This document shows positions 1-8,499 of a stretch of DNA of 55,316 nucleotides, in pieces. Location of the stretch: positions 1 to 55,316 of the forward strand of contig MNDE01000157.1 in assembly GCA_001914785.1 (NCBI GenBank). Direction: 5' to 3'. The stretch is from Acidobacteria bacterium 13_2_20CM_57_17 (GTDB lineage Bacteria > Acidobacteriota > Terriglobia > Acidiferrales > UBA7541). The notes below the pieces were generated by a model that had not been told where the DNA came from, searched no databases, and saw only the letters and a program-made list of their open reading frames with translations. The stretch's first letter is position 1; each line of letters starts with the position of its first letter. Made by a program: the position numbers and the translations under genes.

Positions 1-1
1 A

Positions 2-217
2 AGCCGGCAATTAGGTACGGCACCCAGCATAGACCTAGTTGAGAAGCTGCGGAAATTGGAACGATTCAAGTTGCTGGATTCGAGTACTGCGAGAGAAGCC
101 CATGAGGTCAGGAAAGCGGGTGGGAGCGTACTGCACCGGTCTCCAGCTCCGGAAAAACTGGCGTTTGAAATTCTTCTAAAGGCTCGTCATGTTCTTATGA
201 AGCTTTACGCGCCTTGA
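2..217 (+). CDS. C-terminal fragment of an unidentified protein (possibly DUF4145-like)
   Basis: The frame is open from the left edge of the window to a TGA at 215-217, giving about 71 residues of the end of a protein whose start lies outside. The fragment is helical and charged, with a run like IDLVEKLRKLERFKLL followed by an AREAHEVRKAGGSVLH-type stretch and a hydrophobic last helix. This order (helix, residues around a conserved Arg/His, final helix) recalls DUF4145-type C-termini, which occur in restriction and mobile-element proteins. That link is only a resemblance. It sits just upstream of the incomplete tRNA-Asn and so may belong to an integrated element. Confidence 0.4.
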   Translation, partial: SRQLGTAPSIDLVEKLRKLERFKLLDSSTAREAHEVRKAGGSVLHRSPAPEKLAFEILLKARHVLMKLYAP

Positions 218-660
218 ACGCGCTCTAACGTTGCTCTGAGTTCTAGGAGCAATGGGAACTAGGGTGAAGACCTAAGTGGTGCGTGAGTGAGTTAATTTGA
301 TATTGACCAGAAATCATTGTTGTACTGTTTGGAACTTTGGGTAACCCCATTCGGGAGCCCTCATCGTATTCTGCACAGGATAAGCTGCTGATCATTGTCA
401 AAGGCTGTCCCCTGAAGTCGCGCCAGTTCGGATACTCAGGAAAGGCTTAGCCGATCGATGAGTGTGTTGCAACAACCCATAGCCGGGCTTGCGCTCCCGC
501 AAATTGCGCCGTCATAAAAACGTAATACTAATGGTGGTGAACGGTGGTTAAATGCGAACGAAAGGTGAATAAAGAAGGAGAAAGTGATTCGTCCCGTTTC
601 ATCGCAACTTGCTGATTCCCCTGGATTATGCCTAACTCCGGCAAGTTCTGATTAAATTGG
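218..660. other. Gene-free stretch, nothing recognised
   Basis: About 440 bases separate the partial gene at the left edge from the tRNA-Asn remnant. I see no open frame with a plausible start and ribosome binding site, no strong hairpin followed by a T run, and no repeat shared with the rest of the window. The stretch looks less GC-rich than the genes to its right, which would fit the end of an integrated element, but there is no direct proof. Confidence 0.5.
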
Positions 661-663
661 TCG

Positions 664-713
664 TTCGGCTGTTAACCGAAGGGTTGCTAGTTCGAATCTA
701 GCCCGGGGAGCCA
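664..713 (+). tRNA. tRNA-Asn(GUU), 3' part only; 5' half absent or degenerate
   Basis: An intact anticodon arm (stem TTCGG/CCGAA, loop CTGTTAA, anticodon GTT) is followed by a variable loop, a perfect T arm (GCTAG/CTAGC around TTCGAAT), the 3' acceptor strand CCGGGGA, a G discriminator and an encoded CCA at 711-713. The 5' half does not fit. The D-arm consensus is missing, and the only candidate acceptor strand (TCCCCTG at 617-623, six of seven pairs) lies about 21 bases too far upstream. A 3'-only tRNA is the usual relic at the distal end of a tRNA-integrated element; a decayed tRNA gene is the alternative. It is not a functional tRNA as it stands. Confidence 0.6.
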
Positions 714-786
714 TTTCCTTAACTGTCAGCCAATGCAAAACTTTCATTTCCGCATCAGCACCCCACGGGGAACAGAAGGGTTCGCC

Positions 787-3441
787 CTAGTCCTGGCGCA
801 GGGCGGTGACCGGATCAACGCGGCTGGCACGGAGGGCTGGTCCAAAACTGGCTAAGAGCGCGGCGAGCACCAGCACGGGAATTGTAAGGATTAGAGTGGA
901 TGGTTCGGTGGATTGCATTCCGTCTACCGTGTGCATCAATAAGCGCCCTGCCGCAAGAGCCGTAACAATACCCACGGCAATGCCGCCGAAAACCATTCCC
1001 AGGCTCTGCCGTAGCACAAGCCGAATGACGTCGCGAGCGGTCGCGCCGAGCGCCATGCGCACGCCGATTTCCGGCACACGCTGTCCGGTCAAGTAAGCCA
1101 GCACGCCATAAATGCCGATGCACGCCAGCAGCAGAGCCAAGCCAGCGAAGATGCCGAAGAGCAGCGAGAGGAAGCGTTGCTCCGCGAGCGACTCACTCGC
1201 CAGCTGTTCCATTGTGCGGACTTCGTAGAGAACTTGATCGCCCGCAACACCTTTCAGTGCGCTCCGCAAAGATGCAAGAGCACTCAATGGAGGAATTTCG
1301 GTCCGCACGGCGATCGACATCAGTTCCGACCAGCGGTGCATGAAACCGTCGGGAAGCTGGGCAAAGGGATAGTAAATCTGCGCGCGGACCTTGGCTTGAT
1401 CGTCGCCGGCAAGCCCCCAGTGCCGGACGTGGCCCACGACACCCACTATTTCGAACACGTTGCCGCCGTAGCCCATGTCAGGAATCCAGAGCCGTTTTCC
1501 GACCGGATCCTGAGCGCCAAACGCGTTCCGCGCCAGGACGTCATCAATCACGATAACGGGCGTGCTTTCGACCGTATCGTGATCATCGAAGAATCGTCCC
1601 CGGCGCAAGGGGATTCGCATGACGTTCAGATAATCTGGAGAGACGCTCGTCAATAGAGCAAACGGCAACTTGTTCGCGGGCGGCACATCCGCGCTGGTCC
1701 AATAGCCCTCTTCATTATCGCCCGCGCGCATGGGAAACGTATCGACCGTGGCGACCGATTGCACGCCGGGCACATTCCGGGCCCGAGCGAGCACATCCTT
1801 CCAAGCAGCACGCGTTTTTGCCGGATCCGCAAGCGTCGCGGGCGAAAGCGCCATCCGAGTGACCAGCACGTTGCGGACGTCAACCCCAGCATCGAGAGAG
1901 GAGAGATGAAGCAGTGTTCTCCCAAGCATTCCAGCGGAAACCAAAAGGATAATCGCCAAGGCGATTTCGGAAATCACAAAGATGCCGTGGAGACGTCGCG
2001 AGCTCCCGGCGATACTGCGCGCCCCAGTGCGCAGCTTCTGTTCCAGATTGCTAAATGGCGCGCGCAGGGCCGGCGCGAGTCCAAACAGAAGCCCGCTCAA
2101 CATGGAAACGCCAAAGGCAAACAAAAGCACGTGCCAATCGACGCGAACTTCTTCCGCACGCGGCAGAGCACCCGGCCAGACTTGTACAAATGGACGGATG
2201 CCGTCCGCCGCGATAAGCACGCCCAGCAATCCTCCCGCGAGTCCCAGCATTGCGCTTTCGGTCAGGCACTGGCGGACTAGCCGGCCGCGGCTGGCTCCGA
2301 GGGCCGCGCGCATGGCAAGCTCGCGCTCCCGCGAAACGGCACGGGCGAGTAACAGGCTGGCGACATTTACGCACGCGACCAACAGCACGAGGCCCACCGC
2401 TCCAAGCAAAAGCCACAGCTTCGATCCAACATTTCCGACATTCGGACGCAGTGACCGCACTTGAAAAGTGCGTCCGGCATTTGTGTCCGGGAATTGCTCG
2501 GCCAAATGATGACCGAGCAACGCCAGTTCGTTTTGCGCCTGCGAAAGCGTTGTGCCTGACTGTAGCCGGCCGACGACATGCATCGGATGGGCTGCTCGAT
2601 TCCGCAGATATCGGGCCGTATCTTGCCCCACCGGCGTGTATATGTCCGCCTCGTCGCCGAACAACTTGAAGCCTGCCGGAGCGATACCGACAATGGTAAA
2701 GCGCTTGCCGTCCAGGACAACTGAGGAACCGACAGCGTCCGTCCTTCCGGCGAAGTGACGCTGCCAAAAACCACTGCCCAGGATTGCTACCGGCGCTGCA
2801 CCCTGGCGATCTTCTTCGGGCAGAAAGCTGCGTCCTTGCACAATGGGCACACGCAACACGGAAAACAAGCCCGACGAAATCTCGCGCAGATCGACATATT
2901 CGGGCTCTCCGGGCTCGCTGACTGTGCCTCCGTTGTACAGCGCCGCGGCAATTGTCAACGAACGGCTCTCGCGAGCGCAGTCGAGGAAATCCAGGTAGGC
3001 AACATTTTGTTCGCCAAAAATCTCTGCATTCCACCGGTCTGACTGTCCATTCACGGAGACGAGCTTGTCGGGGTCCGAATAAGGTAGTGGCTTCAGCAGA
3101 ACGCCATTGATCAACGTGAACATGACGGTGGTCGCTCCGATGCCGAGGGCAAGCGTCAACAAAGCGACAACCGCAAAGCTGGGTTGCTTCTGAAGCATAC
3201 GAATGGCGTAGCGGAAGTCCCGCAGCAAGTCCTCCAGCCATCGCGTGCCGCGAGCGTCGCGGCAGTTTTCTTTCGCTTGTTCAGGACCGCCAAGAGCGAG
3301 TCTCGACTGTCTCCGCGCTTCGTCAGGGGAAAGGCCATGCGCGATTAGATCGCTCGCATGCTGGTCAAGATGGAAGCGGAGCTCTTTTTCGAGCTGATTT
3401 TCCATCTTCGTTCGGCGGAACAGACGCTGCCACCAGTTCAT
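787..3441 (-). CDS. MacB/FtsX-type ABC transporter permease of the acidobacterial duplicated orphan family
   Basis: This 884-residue membrane protein starts with a soluble prefix (about residues 1-75, with an LEKELRFHLDQHASD run and a DEARRQSRLALGG helix typical of these permeases). Then come two repeats of a transmembrane segment, an extracytoplasmic MacB-type domain and an FtsX three-helix core, with the cores near residues 350-460 and 755-880. The C-terminal RASRVDPVTALRQD is the family ending. There is no ATPase beside it, hence 'orphan'; such permeases may borrow an ATPase or act in export or envelope stress. Its ATG overlaps the padR stop by four bases (ATGA), so translation is coupled and PadR probably controls it. 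Confidence 0.9.
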   Translation of the reverse strand: MNWWQRLFRRTKMENQLEKELRFHLDQHASDLIAHGLSPDEARRQSRLALGGPEQAKENCRDARGTRWLEDLLRDFRYAIRMLQKQPSFAVVALLTLALGIGATTVMFTLINGVLLKPLPYSDPDKLVSVNGQSDRWNAEIFGEQNVAYLDFLDCARESRSLTIAAALYNGGTVSEPGEPEYVDLREISSGLFSVLRVPIVQGRSFLPEEDRQGAAPVAILGSGFWQRHFAGRTDAVGSSVVLDGKRFTIVGIAPAGFKLFGDEADIYTPVGQDTARYLRNRAAHPMHVVGRLQSGTTLSQAQNELALLGHHLAEQFPDTNAGRTFQVRSLRPNVGNVGSKLWLLLGAVGLVLLVACVNVASLLLARAVSRERELAMRAALGASRGRLVRQCLTESAMLGLAGGLLGVLIAADGIRPFVQVWPGALPRAEEVRVDWHVLLFAFGVSMLSGLLFGLAPALRAPFSNLEQKLRTGARSIAGSSRRLHGIFVISEIALAIILLVSAGMLGRTLLHLSSLDAGVDVRNVLVTRMALSPATLADPAKTRAAWKDVLARARNVPGVQSVATVDTFPMRAGDNEEGYWTSADVPPANKLPFALLTSVSPDYLNVMRIPLRRGRFFDDHDTVESTPVIVIDDVLARNAFGAQDPVGKRLWIPDMGYGGNVFEIVGVVGHVRHWGLAGDDQAKVRAQIYYPFAQLPDGFMHRWSELMSIAVRTEIPPLSALASLRSALKGVAGDQVLYEVRTMEQLASESLAEQRFLSLLFGIFAGLALLLACIGIYGVLAYLTGQRVPEIGVRMALGATARDVIRLVLRQSLGMVFGGIAVGIVTALAAGRLLMHTVDGMQSTEPSTLILTIPVLVLAALLASFGPALRASRVDPVTALRQD

Positions 3442-3782
3442 TCCGCACCTCCCTCGGACAGCTTGAGGACCAGACCGACGGCGTCAATCAAGCGCTGCCA
3501 GGTCGCAGCTTCCGTTTCCAGCTGCGTACGTCCTTTCCGCGTCAGACGATAGAATTTTGCCTCGCGCCCGCTTTCTGTCTCCTCCCAATCGGCGGCGAGA
3601 AGGCCGCGGTTTTCGAGCCTGTGCAATGCCGGATAGAGAGACCCCTGCGGAACCTGCACCACTCCGCGCGAGACCTGTTCCAGGCGTTGCGCGATGGCGT
3701 ACCCATGCACCGGGCCGAGTGCGACCACTTTCAGAATCAATAAGTCCAGTGTTCCTTGCGGGAGATCGGATTTCTCTGCCAT
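3438..3782 (-). CDS. PadR-family transcriptional regulator
   Basis: This is a 114-residue winged-helix repressor. It opens with LPQGTLDLLILKVV and continues through GPVHGYAIAQRLEQ, then VPQGSLYPALHRLENRGLL (recognition helix and wing) and FYRLTRKGRTQLE, all diagnostic for PadR. I chose the ATG at 3780-3782 because a GGAGG lies seven bases upstream; a longer open frame to 4115 would run through the promoter and the neighbouring gene. The short C-terminal helix (about residues 85-110) is the dimerisation helix of the small PadR subclass. It is the first gene of a two-gene operon with the orphan permease. An ATGT-N8-ACAT site lies just upstream, so autoregulation is likely. Confidence 0.92.
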   Translation of the reverse strand: MAEKSDLPQGTLDLLILKVVALGPVHGYAIAQRLEQVSRGVVQVPQGSLYPALHRLENRGLLAADWEETESGREAKFYRLTRKGRTQLETEAATWQRLIDAVGLVLKLSEGGAE

Positions 3783-3804
3783 GGCATGCCTCCGCCTTCT
3801 ACCT

Positions 3805-3820
3805 ATGTAGCATAGGACAT
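3805..3820 (-). promoter_or_regulatory. PadR-type operator (ATGT-N8-ACAT)
   Basis: A half site ATGT at 3805-3808 and its mirror ACAT at 3817-3820 are separated by exactly eight bases. This is the spacing known for PadR-family operators. The site lies 22 bases upstream of the padR start, where it would overlap the promoter or the start of the transcript. Seen directly: the sequence and its position. Inferred: binding by the adjacent PadR protein. Confidence 0.65.
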
Positions 3821-3868
3821 GTAGAAGCGCAAGGTATATGTCATTCTGTTGCGGCTGGTGGGCGACCG

Positions 3869-4957
3869 TTATTTCGTAAAAGGAACGGGGCGATCGTAGC
3901 CCGTCATTTCCAGATAGCCTACTCCACTCAGCGATTGCGGACCGCGCTGGACGCTGAGAACTATGGCTCCTTCCCAATAGTTTGGAGCGAATCCCGTTTT
4001 GCCGGTCAGCTCCTGCGATTCGAGCTGAGTCTTCGCCTCCAATTCGATGTTGAATTTTCGGATGGCAACTCTCCAATGCATTGGATAGCGCGCGCCCGTC
4101 TTCGGGCTTGCCCAAATTTCGCCAGCCGGCTGCAGGACGAAGTCAGCCGAACGCAAATGCGTAGTCTTTCCGTTCACGTCCACGTACGTGCCCGCGGAGT
4201 AGGGATCAATCGAACCATCCTTGCGTCGAATGCGAAAGAGCATCAACTCCGTATTGTCCGCAAGTTGCAGACTCAGCCAGTCCCAACCAGTCTGTTCGGA
4301 GTCAAGTTGGTGCGTGAAGAACTCATGATCCATCCAACTGGTGCCGCGCACCTCAAATCTCTTATTACCCAGTTCGATCGCACCGGAGGTCGCGAGCCTT
4401 GTAAAAGAAATATAGTGTGAGGCGCGCCCCGGCCCTTCCGCCTTTTGACTGATGCCGTTTTCACCATGAATGACAGGCGGTTTTTCCGGGTGCAGCGTCA
4501 AATGCAGTTGAAAGCGCTCGTCGATCGCTCGTAGCTCCTGGTCTTCGCCGTGCCATTGAATCTGCCAATTGCCGTTCCAAATGCGACCCAGGGATTCATT
4601 CACTGCGGCGATGCCTGGGCCGGATCGATTCGTTCGTTCGGAGTGATAAAACTTCCCGCCGTCGAGATCGCTCAAAGCGAGATGGGCGAGATAGAGATCC
4701 CGCAGTTCCCAGGCAGCCGTCCTCGCAGGATCGCGGCTAACTCCCTGCCGGAAGAAAGTCAGCTCAAATCCAAACCGGTGGCTATCCGGCGATTTCAGAT
4801 TTCCAGTGTAGTACCACCATTCGGTTTGGTAGTCCGGATGATTGAAGTGATCGCGCGGGAATTCGTGGCGGTATCCCGGCAAGGCGGTTCGGTATTGAGC
4901 GGCAAGAGGCTGCAGCAACAGAAGCGCGACTCCGATACAAGCGAACTTACTCCTCAT
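3869..4957 (-). CDS. AttH-like lipocalin-fold exported protein (CrtC/AttH, COG5621 family)
   Basis: The 362-residue product has a signal peptide (about residues 1-20, ending LLLLQPLAAQ) and the family hallmark HPDYQTEWWYYTGNL near residues 41-55. Later come a WMDHEFFTHQL block and a C-terminal GVGYLEMTGY, as in AttH and hydroxyneurosporene synthase-like proteins. These fold as two lipocalin barrels. Their biochemical role in ABC-linked settings is not settled; hydrolase or lipid binding have been proposed. The start overlaps the end of the permease gene by 11 bases, so it is the third gene of an AttEFGH-like operon and is probably exported to the periplasm or outer membrane. No TldD or peptidase motif is present. 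Confidence 0.88.
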   Translation of the reverse strand: MRSKFACIGVALLLLQPLAAQYRTALPGYRHEFPRDHFNHPDYQTEWWYYTGNLKSPDSHRFGFELTFFRQGVSRDPARTAAWELRDLYLAHLALSDLDGGKFYHSERTNRSGPGIAAVNESLGRIWNGNWQIQWHGEDQELRAIDERFQLHLTLHPEKPPVIHGENGISQKAEGPGRASHYISFTRLATSGAIELGNKRFEVRGTSWMDHEFFTHQLDSEQTGWDWLSLQLADNTELMLFRIRRKDGSIDPYSAGTYVDVNGKTTHLRSADFVLQPAGEIWASPKTGARYPMHWRVAIRKFNIELEAKTQLESQELTGKTGFAPNYWEGAIVLSVQRGPQSLSGVGYLEMTGYDRPVPFTK

Positions 4958-7502
4958 GTACGACCTCGACGGGATTCAAACGCACCGCGACTTGCGCTGG
5001 GTAAAGTCCCGCAAGCACAGTCGCTAAGTACACTACCGTCAGCGCGCCAAAAAGAATCTCAACCGGCCAGTGAAATCGAATCGTCCAGCCGAAGGACTGT
5101 TTGTTGATCACATAAATCAAGATGAGCGACAACGCAAAGCCCAGAGCTAAGCCGGCAAGATTGGCGAGAAGTCCGAGCAGACCGGCTTCGACGAGAATCA
5201 GCTTGCGAACCTGCCGCGTAGCTGCGCCAAGAAATTGCAGAAGGCCAAGCTCGCGTCGGCGGTCAATCACCAGAGCAAGAAGCGCTCCGGCAATTCCCAT
5301 CACTGCGACAATGACCGCGACAGCCTCCAAAGCGTAAGTGATGGCAAAGGTGCGGTCGAAGATGCGGATCGCTTCCGCGCGCAGGTCTCGATTCGAAAAC
5401 ATCAGCACTCGGTGCCCAGCGGTGGCCTTCTCGATTTCAGTTCGAACCACGTCCAGTTGCGCGCCCGGAGAAACATAAATGGCAAGATTTGAAGGCGCAG
5501 GGTCGGGCAAATACCGCAGCATAGTATTGCGGTCCATAAAAATGCCGCCGCGCTCGCTGGAGTAGTCATAATAAACATCGGCAATGCGGAAGGTTGCGCG
5601 CGTTTCGCCAAGCGAAAGCGTAAGCGAGTCACCAGCCTTCAGATGGTGTTTGTAGGTAAAAGGCTCGCTCACAATCACGGTATTCGAATCGCGGAGCTCG
5701 GCGAGGACTTGCTCCTTAGGGCGTCCGGAAAACAAATCTGAATTGTGATAGACGCGCGGGACGTTCAGATCCGCGGAAGCAAGAGTCGCCGGCATGTTTT
5801 CAAAGTTGATCTCGTAGGCTCGCAGGCGATCAACGACCGCCACGCCTGGCAATTTCGCAATCTCTTCCTCCAGATAGGAAGAAAGAGTTGGATGACGATC
5901 TGCGGCTGCGGAACCAGCCGGACGCAGATACAGATCGGCGGGCAACTGATCCCCCATCCAAACCACGACAGTCTGGCGGAAGCTCCCGACCATGATGCCG
6001 ACCGCGGTCATCATCGCTATGGCGGTTGAAAGCGCGCCGACGAGAACGGAAGTACGGCGCAAGGAGGCCGCTAGGCTTCGCGAGGCGAGCAGCGCTTCTA
6101 TACCGAGGAGCTTGCCTAGAAGTTTGGAAGAAACAGAAGTCAGGGCTTCAACGAATGCCGGAATGGCCAGCGCCGATGCTACGACGAGAAGGATCGCGGC
6201 GAGATAGCCCAGCAACGGCTTGCCGGCGATCGCGGGGGCGCAAGAAGCGGCACCTGCCGCCAGCCCGAGCGCCAGAGCAATCCAGAAGTCTCGCGCTTTT
6301 TGAACGTGCACATCATATTCCCGCCGGCCTCGCGCCATTGCTTCTACGGGTGAAACCTGCGAAGCCTCATCCGCCGGTGAATAGGCCGACGCCACCGCAA
6401 CTCCCACGCCAATTGCGAACGCGAGAAAAACAGACCCCGCATTCAGCTCAATAATTCCTGGACGGCTGCTGACGTAGAGCGATTCCACTGTGGCGGACAT
6501 CAATCGAACCGCGCCAGTGGCCATAAAGCGGCCAAGAGGAAGCCCGACCAACGCTCCTGCAATGCCGAAGCAGGCCGCTTCGCCGACGAATGCGGCGAGA
6601 ATGACACGCTTGCTGGCGCCGAGGGCGCGCACGATTCCAATCTCTGGACGGCGCCGAACGACCGAAACGGAAATCGTGTTGTAGATAAGGAAAGCGCCAA
6701 CAACGAGAGAAATGTAGCTCAGGAGCCGCAAGTTCCAACGGAAGGCCGCCAGCATACGGCGATTCTCATTGGTGCCCGTGCCCTGTGGACGAACTTCGAC
6801 TCCAGCCGGAAGCGCGGCCTGCAAACGCTGTTGCCATTCTTCCGGGCTGGGAGTCTCCGGCACTTTCAAGAGGATGCGATCGACGCGGCCGTAGCGCGCC
6901 AGAGCATGCTGAGCGGCTGCGAGATCCATCACAATAGCGGATTCGTTGCCGTTCGAATCAGGGTAGATGCCTCGCACCATGTAACTGTGAACTTTATCGT
7001 TGATAAGCAGCTCGACTCGGTCGCCGGCTCTGTACCCCAGGCTCGAACCCACCCAAATGCTGTCGGTATCTCCCAGATACTCAAACGCATGTTCCGAAAC
7101 ATCCTGCGTCTGAAACGCAACAGTCTTTTGCGATTCACTTTGCGCGAAAGCGCTGCCTTCGGCGACGAGATCCAGCCCAATGAGAGGTAGTGACTTTTTT
7201 GTATTGGCTATCAGCGCGTAGTCCTCGATGCGCGGTGAAACGCGGACCGGATAAGGCAACGTTGCGAGTATGCCAACCATGTTTTCAGACAGGCCTCCGG
7301 AAGTGACGACTTCCAGATCGTTGTCGCCAGCCAGCGTTTCCATTGAACTGCGGAACGAGCCTGCAGCTGCGCCGCCCGCAAGATCGATAGCCAGCACAAC
7401 CGCAACGCCCAAAGCGATGGCCAAAATTGTCAGCGAGGACCGGACCGGCTCCCGAAAGAGCGGGCGTACCATCAACCGGTAAAAGAGCACAAGGAGAGGC
7501 AT
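4947..7502 (-). CDS. AttF/AttG-like fused ABC transporter permease (FtsX family)
   Basis: The 851-residue protein begins MPLLVLFYRLMVRPL, with the first membrane helix at about residues 20-42. It contains two FtsX cores: one near residues 260-400, another near residues 720-845 ending YPAQVAVRLNPVEVVHEE. Between them lie more helices and a large extracytoplasmic domain. The open frame continues 46 residues further upstream, but that part overlaps the ATPase gene and lacks homology-like features, so I use the ATG at 7500-7502, one base after the ATPase stop. AttF and AttG are separate proteins in Agrobacterium; here they are one polypeptide. Likely role: moving a lipid or lipoprotein-like substrate toward AttH. 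Confidence 0.88.
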   Translation of the reverse strand: MPLLVLFYRLMVRPLFREPVRSSLTILAIALGVAVVLAIDLAGGAAAGSFRSSMETLAGDNDLEVVTSGGLSENMVGILATLPYPVRVSPRIEDYALIANTKKSLPLIGLDLVAEGSAFAQSESQKTVAFQTQDVSEHAFEYLGDTDSIWVGSSLGYRAGDRVELLINDKVHSYMVRGIYPDSNGNESAIVMDLAAAQHALARYGRVDRILLKVPETPSPEEWQQRLQAALPAGVEVRPQGTGTNENRRMLAAFRWNLRLLSYISLVVGAFLIYNTISVSVVRRRPEIGIVRALGASKRVILAAFVGEAACFGIAGALVGLPLGRFMATGAVRLMSATVESLYVSSRPGIIELNAGSVFLAFAIGVGVAVASAYSPADEASQVSPVEAMARGRREYDVHVQKARDFWIALALGLAAGAASCAPAIAGKPLLGYLAAILLVVASALAIPAFVEALTSVSSKLLGKLLGIEALLASRSLAASLRRTSVLVGALSTAIAMMTAVGIMVGSFRQTVVVWMGDQLPADLYLRPAGSAAADRHPTLSSYLEEEIAKLPGVAVVDRLRAYEINFENMPATLASADLNVPRVYHNSDLFSGRPKEQVLAELRDSNTVIVSEPFTYKHHLKAGDSLTLSLGETRATFRIADVYYDYSSERGGIFMDRNTMLRYLPDPAPSNLAIYVSPGAQLDVVRTEIEKATAGHRVLMFSNRDLRAEAIRIFDRTFAITYALEAVAVIVAVMGIAGALLALVIDRRRELGLLQFLGAATRQVRKLILVEAGLLGLLANLAGLALGFALSLILIYVINKQSFGWTIRFHWPVEILFGALTVVYLATVLAGLYPAQVAVRLNPVEVVHEE

Positions 7503-7503
7503 T

Positions 7504-8181
7504 TCAGCGCCGCGTGATTTCCTGAATTTTTCCGTCGCGCAACCGGACGAGCGTATTCGCAAGCGATGCAGCCTCCGGACTGTGCGTCGCCATAATGGTC
7601 GCCGTGTTTTGCTCTCGGGTGAGTCGCCGGAGCAATTCAAGAATCAAGCTACCCGTCGTGGTGTCGAGATTGCCGGTGGGCTCATCCGCCAGCAGAATGC
7701 TCGGCGAATGAATGAGCGCGCGCGCAATCGCGACCCGCTGCATCTGGCCACCGGAAAGCTGGTGAGGATAGCGATCCCCGAGACCATCGAGTTCCACCCA
7801 GGCAAGCCGTTCTCGCGGCGCTTCGCGCGGATTAGACTTTCCGGCAAGGAGCAGCGGCAGTTCGACGTTTTCGAACACCGTCAGCGTGTGAAGCAGTTGG
7901 AACGATTGAAAAATGAAACCAATTTTCTCGCGACGCAACCGTGTCAAGCCTCTATCTTTCAATGACGATGTCGTAACTCCGTCCAGGAGCACCTTGCCCG
8001 ACGTGGGAAAATCCATCGCGCCTGCCAGATTGAGCAGCGTGGATTTTCCGCAGCCGCTGCGACCTATCAATGCCACGAACTCGCCGCGTTCAACATTCAG
8101 AGAAACACCGGTGAGCGCGTGAACTGGCTGGCCATCCGTTAAATAATCTTTTGAGACGTCTTGTAGCGAAAGAATCTGCAT
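7504..8181 (-). CDS. AttE-like ABC transporter ATP-binding protein (LolD/MacB type)
   Basis: The 225-residue ATPase shows Walker A (GRSGCGKST, about residues 39-47), Q loop, ABC signature LSGGQMQR near residue 142, Walker B ILLADEPTGNLD and the H loop ATHSPEA. The LADEPTGNLD form is typical of the LolD/MacB/FtsE branch that pairs with FtsX-like permeases. It is the first gene of the att-like operon and is followed after one base by the permease. A TATAAT sits upstream at 8229-8234 on the same strand, placing a transcript start about 40 bases before the ATG, but I see no good -35. Confidence 0.92.
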   Translation of the reverse strand: MQILSLQDVSKDYLTDGQPVHALTGVSLNVERGEFVALIGRSGCGKSTLLNLAGAMDFPTSGKVLLDGVTTSSLKDRGLTRLRREKIGFIFQSFQLLHTLTVFENVELPLLLAGKSNPREAPRERLAWVELDGLGDRYPHQLSGGQMQRVAIARALIHSPSILLADEPTGNLDTTTGSLILELLRRLTREQNTATIMATHSPEAASLANTLVRLRDGKIQEITRR

Positions 8182-8499
8182 ATGCTTCGCGAGCGGACAA
8201 AGCTCTCACTATTGATCGTAGCCCACCGATTATACGGTGCACCTGAAGGGCGCTGAGCGGGAATGTGCCTGCCGCTCAGACAGGCCGCGCCCAGGAAACT
8301 AACATTGAGCCTGAGGTACTCCTGTTATAGACTTCGCAGTCATCAATTTTCACGCGCTTTCTTCAGGGGTCTGGCTGGCAAGAGACGGGAATAACGTTCT
8401 TATAGGGGACGGTCGCGCCCGGTTCGCAAGAGTCGTTGGAGTCTCATTGAGGCGGTACGCCGGGGCCGGTTTTGCGGCCGCGGCGCCAAGGAGGCATGG
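8182..8499. other. Divergent intergenic region between att-like ATPase and symporter genes
   Basis: About 318 bases separate two divergent genes. On the minus strand there is a TATAAT at 8229-8234 that could serve the ATPase gene. On the plus side an AGGAGG about five bases before the ATG at 8500 supports that start. I see no clear -35 elements, no palindromic operator and no small gene. Confidence 0.45.
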
